Shown piece after piece: positions 37,738-40,838 of a DNA stretch of 40,838 nt; positions within the stretch are counted from its first letter, which is position 1; each line of letters begins with the position of its first letter. The notes under the pieces were generated by a model that was not told the origin of the DNA, ran no database searches, and was given only the letters and a program-made list of their open reading frames with translations. The stretch covers positions 1-40,838 of the forward strand of contig JACRHH010000039.1 in NCBI GenBank assembly GCA_016212095.1, written 5' to 3'. The DNA comes from Nitrospirota bacterium. Its GTDB lineage: Bacteria > Nitrospirota > Thermodesulfovibrionia > SZUA-242. Made by a program: the position numbers and the translations under genes.

Positions 37738-38514
37738 ATGAAGCCGAAAGTATTTTGCTACGACGATGACTTCGCGTCGCTGGAACTGCCGCTGACAGCG
37801 AGGCTGGAGGAGTTCATCGAAAAATGGAACCGGCTCGCCAACAGGTTCCGGCGGGACAAGATTACGAAATACCATCACGACGGCAAGCGGCTGCATGTTT
37901 GGGGAGAACAGATTTTCAACCGCGTGGAACGCTGCGACAAGCTCGGCGAGTTCTATTACGAAAAGCAGGAGCTGCTCGATTGCTTCGATCACGAAACACG
38001 CGAGACGGATATTGAAGAACTGGTTGACAGGTCGCGGCAGGAAGACAGGAAGATTGACGAAATCGCCGACATGATTTTTGCCGAGACCGATTACTCATGC
38101 AGGCTGGACGGGGTCGAGGTTGCGTTCCCCGTGAAAATCGAATCGGAAACCGCGCGGCGTTTCACCGTTAGCACAATGGAATATGCGATAAATTCAGACT
38201 GGGTCGATCCGGAGAAGGAGCGGCTTGGTTTCAGGCGCATGGAAGACCACGGCATTCATCTGGTTGTCGATTACCACAAGTCATTCGCAAAGCTGTCAAG
38301 CCTGATCGCCCCGAAATGGCTTTTTTTCGTGCAGTACCGTGGATGGCTGTTGAGGGTTCTGGAAGAGCGTGATGACAAATATCTTCTTTGCGCAAGCGGA
38401 ACAGAAGCCGGTTTCCTTCTGCCGATCCAGAATCTTGCCGCGCGCGCGGCATGGGTTGATAAGCTGGAATGCGGGCGGGTATGCGTCCCGCCGCTACATC
38501 CGGAATACTTTTAG
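37738..38514 (+). CDS. Unknown cytoplasmic protein
   Basis: 258 residues without signal peptide or membrane segment; no family recognised. The N-terminal half is highly charged and helical (RLEEFIEKWNRLANRFRRDK, RETDIEELVDRSRQEDRKID). The C-terminal part looks more beta-rich (GIHLVVDYHKSFAKLSSLIA, FFVQYRGWLLRVLEERDDKY). Aromatic and His residues are frequent but form no known motif. AGG lies 6 nt before the ATG, 9 nt after the DUF2059-like gene; pdxA starts 13 nt after its stop, so it is probably in the same transcript. Confidence 0.75.
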   Translation: MKPKVFCYDDDFASLELPLTARLEEFIEKWNRLANRFRRDKITKYHHDGKRLHVWGEQIFNRVERCDKLGEFYYEKQELLDCFDHETRETDIEELVDRSRQEDRKIDEIADMIFAETDYSCRLDGVEVAFPVKIESETARRFTVSTMEYAINSDWVDPEKERLGFRRMEDHGIHLVVDYHKSFAKLSSLIAPKWLFFVQYRGWLLRVLEERDDKYLLCASGTEAGFLLPIQNLAARAAWVDKLECGRVCVPPLHPEYF

Positions 38515-38527
38515 CGGAACAACCTTA

Positions 38528-39463
38528 ATGCCTAAACTCAAACGAATAGCCATAACCATGGGCGATGCCGGAGGCGTTGGCCCGGAGATTATTGTCGCCG
38601 CGCTGAACGATGCGAGGGTGAAGGGCATTTGCGCGGTTGTTGTCGGCGATCCTGAAATTATCGCGCTGGCAGCGCATCTGCGCGGCGTTGACGCGGATTT
38701 CGAGATCATCGCCGAGGCGAAATACGACGGCGATATAAAACCGGCTTCGAGCGCGAAATCGGGCCATGCCGCCGTTGCCTGCATCCGCCGGGCGGTTGCC
38801 GAGGCGATGGCGGGCAATGTTGACGCGATCGTGACCGCGCCCATTTCGAAGGAATCGCTGAAGCTTGCCGGTTATTCATGGCCGGGCCACACCGAGCTTC
38901 TGGCCGAGCTTGCCGGAACGCGCGATTTTGCCATGATGCTTGCGGGCGGGCCGCTGCGGGTTCTTCTTGTAACCATACACACCGCGCTTGCCAACGTTCC
39001 GGGTCTGATAACGAAAGACCGCGTGCTGGCGTCAATCCGGCTTGCGCGGCGCGCCTGCCTGTCGCTTGGGTTGAAAAAACCGCGCATCGGCGTTGCCGGG
39101 CTGAATCCTCACGCGGGCGAGAGCGGCATCTTTGGCGATGAGGAAATTCGTGAAATATTTCCGGCGGTTGAGGCGGCGCGGGCGGAGGGAATTCCGGCCA
39201 TCGGGCCGTATCCGCCGGATGTGATATTCCGCAAGGCGTACATGCGGGAGTTTGACATCGTGGTGTCGATGTATCACGATCAGGGCTTGATTCCGCTTAA
39301 AATGATAGCGTTCGACAGGGGCGTGAACGTAACCGTGGGGTTGCCGATTGTGCGGACATCGCCGGATCACGGCACGGCGTTCGATATTGCGTGGCAGGGC
39401 CGGGCCGACTGCCGGAGCATGGTTGAGGCGATACGGCTTGCCGCGCGGCTGAAACTGTCTTAA
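38528..39463 (+). CDS. pdxA: 4-hydroxythreonine-4-phosphate dehydrogenase PdxA
   Basis: 311 residues; NAD-dependent oxidation and decarboxylation in pyridoxal phosphate synthesis (DXP-dependent route). Motifs: AITMGDAGGVGPEIIVAAL (most relatives have GDPAGIGPE), ATAPISKESL-type VTAPISKESLKLAG, SWPGHTELLAELA with a metal-binding His, AGLNPHAGESG, SMYHDQGLIPLKM and TSPDHGTAFDIA. It is slightly shorter than E. coli PdxA (about 329). The ATG at 38528 gives the normal N-terminus; a longer frame overlaps the preceding gene and is rejected. The related kinase-linked PdxA2 subgroup is an alternative, though its partner genes are absent. Confidence 0.93.
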   Translation: MPKLKRIAITMGDAGGVGPEIIVAALNDARVKGICAVVVGDPEIIALAAHLRGVDADFEIIAEAKYDGDIKPASSAKSGHAAVACIRRAVAEAMAGNVDAIVTAPISKESLKLAGYSWPGHTELLAELAGTRDFAMMLAGGPLRVLLVTIHTALANVPGLITKDRVLASIRLARRACLSLGLKKPRIGVAGLNPHAGESGIFGDEEIREIFPAVEAARAEGIPAIGPYPPDVIFRKAYMREFDIVVSMYHDQGLIPLKMIAFDRGVNVTVGLPIVRTSPDHGTAFDIAWQGRADCRSMVEAIRLAARLKLS

Positions 39464-39472
39464 GGAGTACAG

Positions 39473-40120
39473 ATGAAAGCAACAAAATCCGAAGTTAAAC
39501 GATTGCTGCTCGATCGTCGTTTCGACGATCTGTGCAGGCTTGAAACCGAACGCGGCGGGGTTTTCAGGTGGCTGCGTTCCCTTGCCTGCGACCGCGAGGA
39601 GCTTGTCTTCTGGCGCGCCGTGGAGGCGATGGGGCCGTTTTCAAGGTTCGTGGCAGCGCAACAGGGTATCGATGCGATGCGCGGCATGGTGCGGCGACTG
39701 AACTGGGCGCTGAGCGACGAATCCGGCGACATGGCCTGGGCCGGGCCTGAGATGCTGGCCGAAATATTCATGGCTAATCCGCAGACATGCCGCGATGTGG
39801 CGTTTATCGTCGTCAATCTGGATGAGCTGATTTTCCGGCGAAACGCCGTCTGGGCCGCCGGGAGAATTGCTGGCGAACATCCGGACATTGTGCGCGAGGT
39901 GGCGGACGAGCTGCTTGCGGAACTGGAGAACGCCGATCCGGAGATCCGCGCTTACGCCGCATGGGCGCTGGGTTTAATAAAAGATGGCCGGGCAGCCGGA
40001 AAGCTGAAAGAGCTTGCCGACGATGCCGCCGGGCCGGTGAAGTTCTACCGCAACGGCGAGCTTGAGCGCGTTACGGTTGGCGATTTGGCGCGTGAATCGC
40101 TTGGGCAAATGAGCGCCTGA
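39473..40120 (+). CDS. HEAT-repeat protein, DVU0298-like
   Basis: 215 residues, all helical, no signal peptide. The N-terminus KSEVKRLLLDRRFDDLCRLE and the central segment RNAVWAAGRIAGEHPDI, followed by IRAYAAWALGLIKDGRAAGK, form HEAT-like helical pairs and match the DVU0298 family known from sulfate-reducing bacteria. AAGGAG lies 7 nt before the ATG and the gene follows pdxA by 9 nt. A protein-binding scaffold role is likely; the partner is unknown. Confidence 0.85.
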   Translation: MKATKSEVKRLLLDRRFDDLCRLETERGGVFRWLRSLACDREELVFWRAVEAMGPFSRFVAAQQGIDAMRGMVRRLNWALSDESGDMAWAGPEMLAEIFMANPQTCRDVAFIVVNLDELIFRRNAVWAAGRIAGEHPDIVREVADELLAELENADPEIRAYAAWALGLIKDGRAAGKLKELADDAAGPVKFYRNGELERVTVGDLARESLGQMSA

Positions 40121-40176
40121 GGCGCATCTGTGTTAGTCTAACCCCGCAATTGAATACTTCAGGGAGCGTATGCATT

Positions 40177-40815
40177 ATGTCCGAAGACAGTAATATCAGA
40201 ACCAGAGATCTCGAATTCGTTTCGCCGCTCGACAATCCCGACATGAAATGCGGCCTTGGCGAGAAATATGCGGGAGCCGGCGATTTTGCGACCGCTGAAA
40301 AGCTTTACCGCGAGGTTATCGCGCAATTTCCGGGACATTACGGCGCTCGCATGGGGCTTGGCGACATGTTTCTTGCGCAGGACAGGGCGGACGACGCCAT
40401 TGTTGAATACGAGAACGCGGCCCGCCTGAATCCGGATAATCCGACAGCTTATGTAAGCATGGGCGCGGCTTTCATTCAAAAGGGCGATTTCGATACCGCC
40501 GTAAATGAATGCGAGGAGGCCCTGTTCATCGATCCGCACCACGCCCCGGCGCTTAAAAACCTCACCTGGGCATATCTGGAGAAGGGCGATTACGACATGT
40601 GCCTTCGCGTGGGCAAGGTGCTTCTGGGCATCGAGCCGGAGTCCGGGCTTGCACACAATAATATTGCCGTTGCGTGGTTTTTCAAGAAGGACTTCGCGAA
40701 GGCGATGGAGCATATGAACAAGGCGCTCTCGTGCGGGTATCCGGTCAGCCCGGACTTCTACCGCGACCTCCGCGCCGCGACGGAGGAAATGGAGGGAATT
40801 GGCGGCAATGGCTGA
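40177..40815 (+). CDS. Tetratricopeptide-repeat protein
   Basis: 212 residues from the ATG at 40177, with AGGGAG 10 nt upstream; an in-frame ATG at 40150 is less likely. At least four TPR units are visible: GDFATAEKLYREVIAQFPGH, RADDAIVEYENAARLNPDNP, GDFDTAVNECEEALFIDPHH and GDYDMCLRVGKVLLGIEPES. No signal peptide or enzymatic domain is seen. It overlaps the next gene by 8 nt. A cytoplasmic adaptor role is likely, but the partner cannot be told. Confidence 0.87.
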   Translation: MSEDSNIRTRDLEFVSPLDNPDMKCGLGEKYAGAGDFATAEKLYREVIAQFPGHYGARMGLGDMFLAQDRADDAIVEYENAARLNPDNPTAYVSMGAAFIQKGDFDTAVNECEEALFIDPHHAPALKNLTWAYLEKGDYDMCLRVGKVLLGIEPESGLAHNNIAVAWFFKKDFAKAMEHMNKALSCGYPVSPDFYRDLRAATEEMEGIGGNG

Positions 40816-40838
40816 GGAAGAATATCAGGATCGTCCGA
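40808..40838 (+). CDS. Start of next gene, truncated by window end
   Basis: An ATG inside the end of the TPR gene opens a frame reading MAEEEYQDRP to the last base; GGAGGG lies 11 nt upstream. Ten residues are too few to identify it. Acidic starts of this sort (MAEE.YQ.R) occur in FlhB-type export proteins, but this is not evidence enough to name it. Confidence 0.4.
   Translation, partial: MAEEEYQDRP

Overview
The window is a GC-rich, densely coded stretch of a bacterial chromosome with no sign of prophage or insertion sequences. Gene content points to a Gram-negative, probably anaerobic, deltaproteobacterial-type lineage (Desulfobacterota or a relative): minor type IV pilins with two giant PilY1 proteins, a lipoprotein, an MglA-family polarity GTPase, an NfnAB-type ferredoxin:NADP transhydrogenase, a type-4 (Fe-S) uracil-DNA glycosylase and a DVU0298-like HEAT protein. 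There is no rRNA gene, so taxonomy is inferred from gene content only.

Layout. 1-2.4 kb: 3' part of a secreted Ig-repeat protein, ending at a hairpin shared with convergent ftsY. 3.6-17.5 kb: one long plus-strand type IV pilus tip operon: FimT/GspH-like pseudopilin, PilV, PilW, PilX, a small secreted protein, two tandem PilY1 paralogs (1863 and 1432 aa) and a lipoprotein with Ig/cadherin-like folds. 17.6-20.7 kb: a NYN-domain protein, convergent with nfnA-nfnB, which lie directly behind a tRNA-Pro/tRNA-Arg pair. 20.8-22.1 kb: a chorismate-utilising TrpE/PabB enzyme. 22.2-29.2 kb (minus): mglA-like GTPase, response-regulator diguanylate cyclase and secA with overlapping reading frames, preceded by a hybrid histidine kinase. 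29.3-31.4 kb: nadK, type-4 UDG, a 5'-truncated brnT toxin remnant and its intact antitoxin brnA. 31.5-32.7 kb: glgC (minus). 32.8-40.8 kb: a plus-strand run of rluA-type pseudouridine synthase, isochorismatase-like hydrolase, rmuC, a zinc-ribbon membrane protein, a DUF2059/SecD-head fusion, an unknown protein, pdxA, a HEAT protein, a TPR protein and the first codons of another gene.

How the parts may work together. Minor pilins and PilY1 prime pilus assembly and form the adhesive tip. MglA-family GTPases set pilus polarity, and c-di-GMP commonly acts on pilus output, so the mglA/diguanylate cyclase pair may regulate the system encoded about 6 kb away (inference). The most distinctive feature is the pair of PilY1 proteins. 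They share a similar C-terminal beta-propeller region but differ in their N-terminal halves. One has Cys-rich modules and no MIDAS metal site. The other has an intact MIDAS and His/Asp-rich tracts, one of which replaces part of the propeller.
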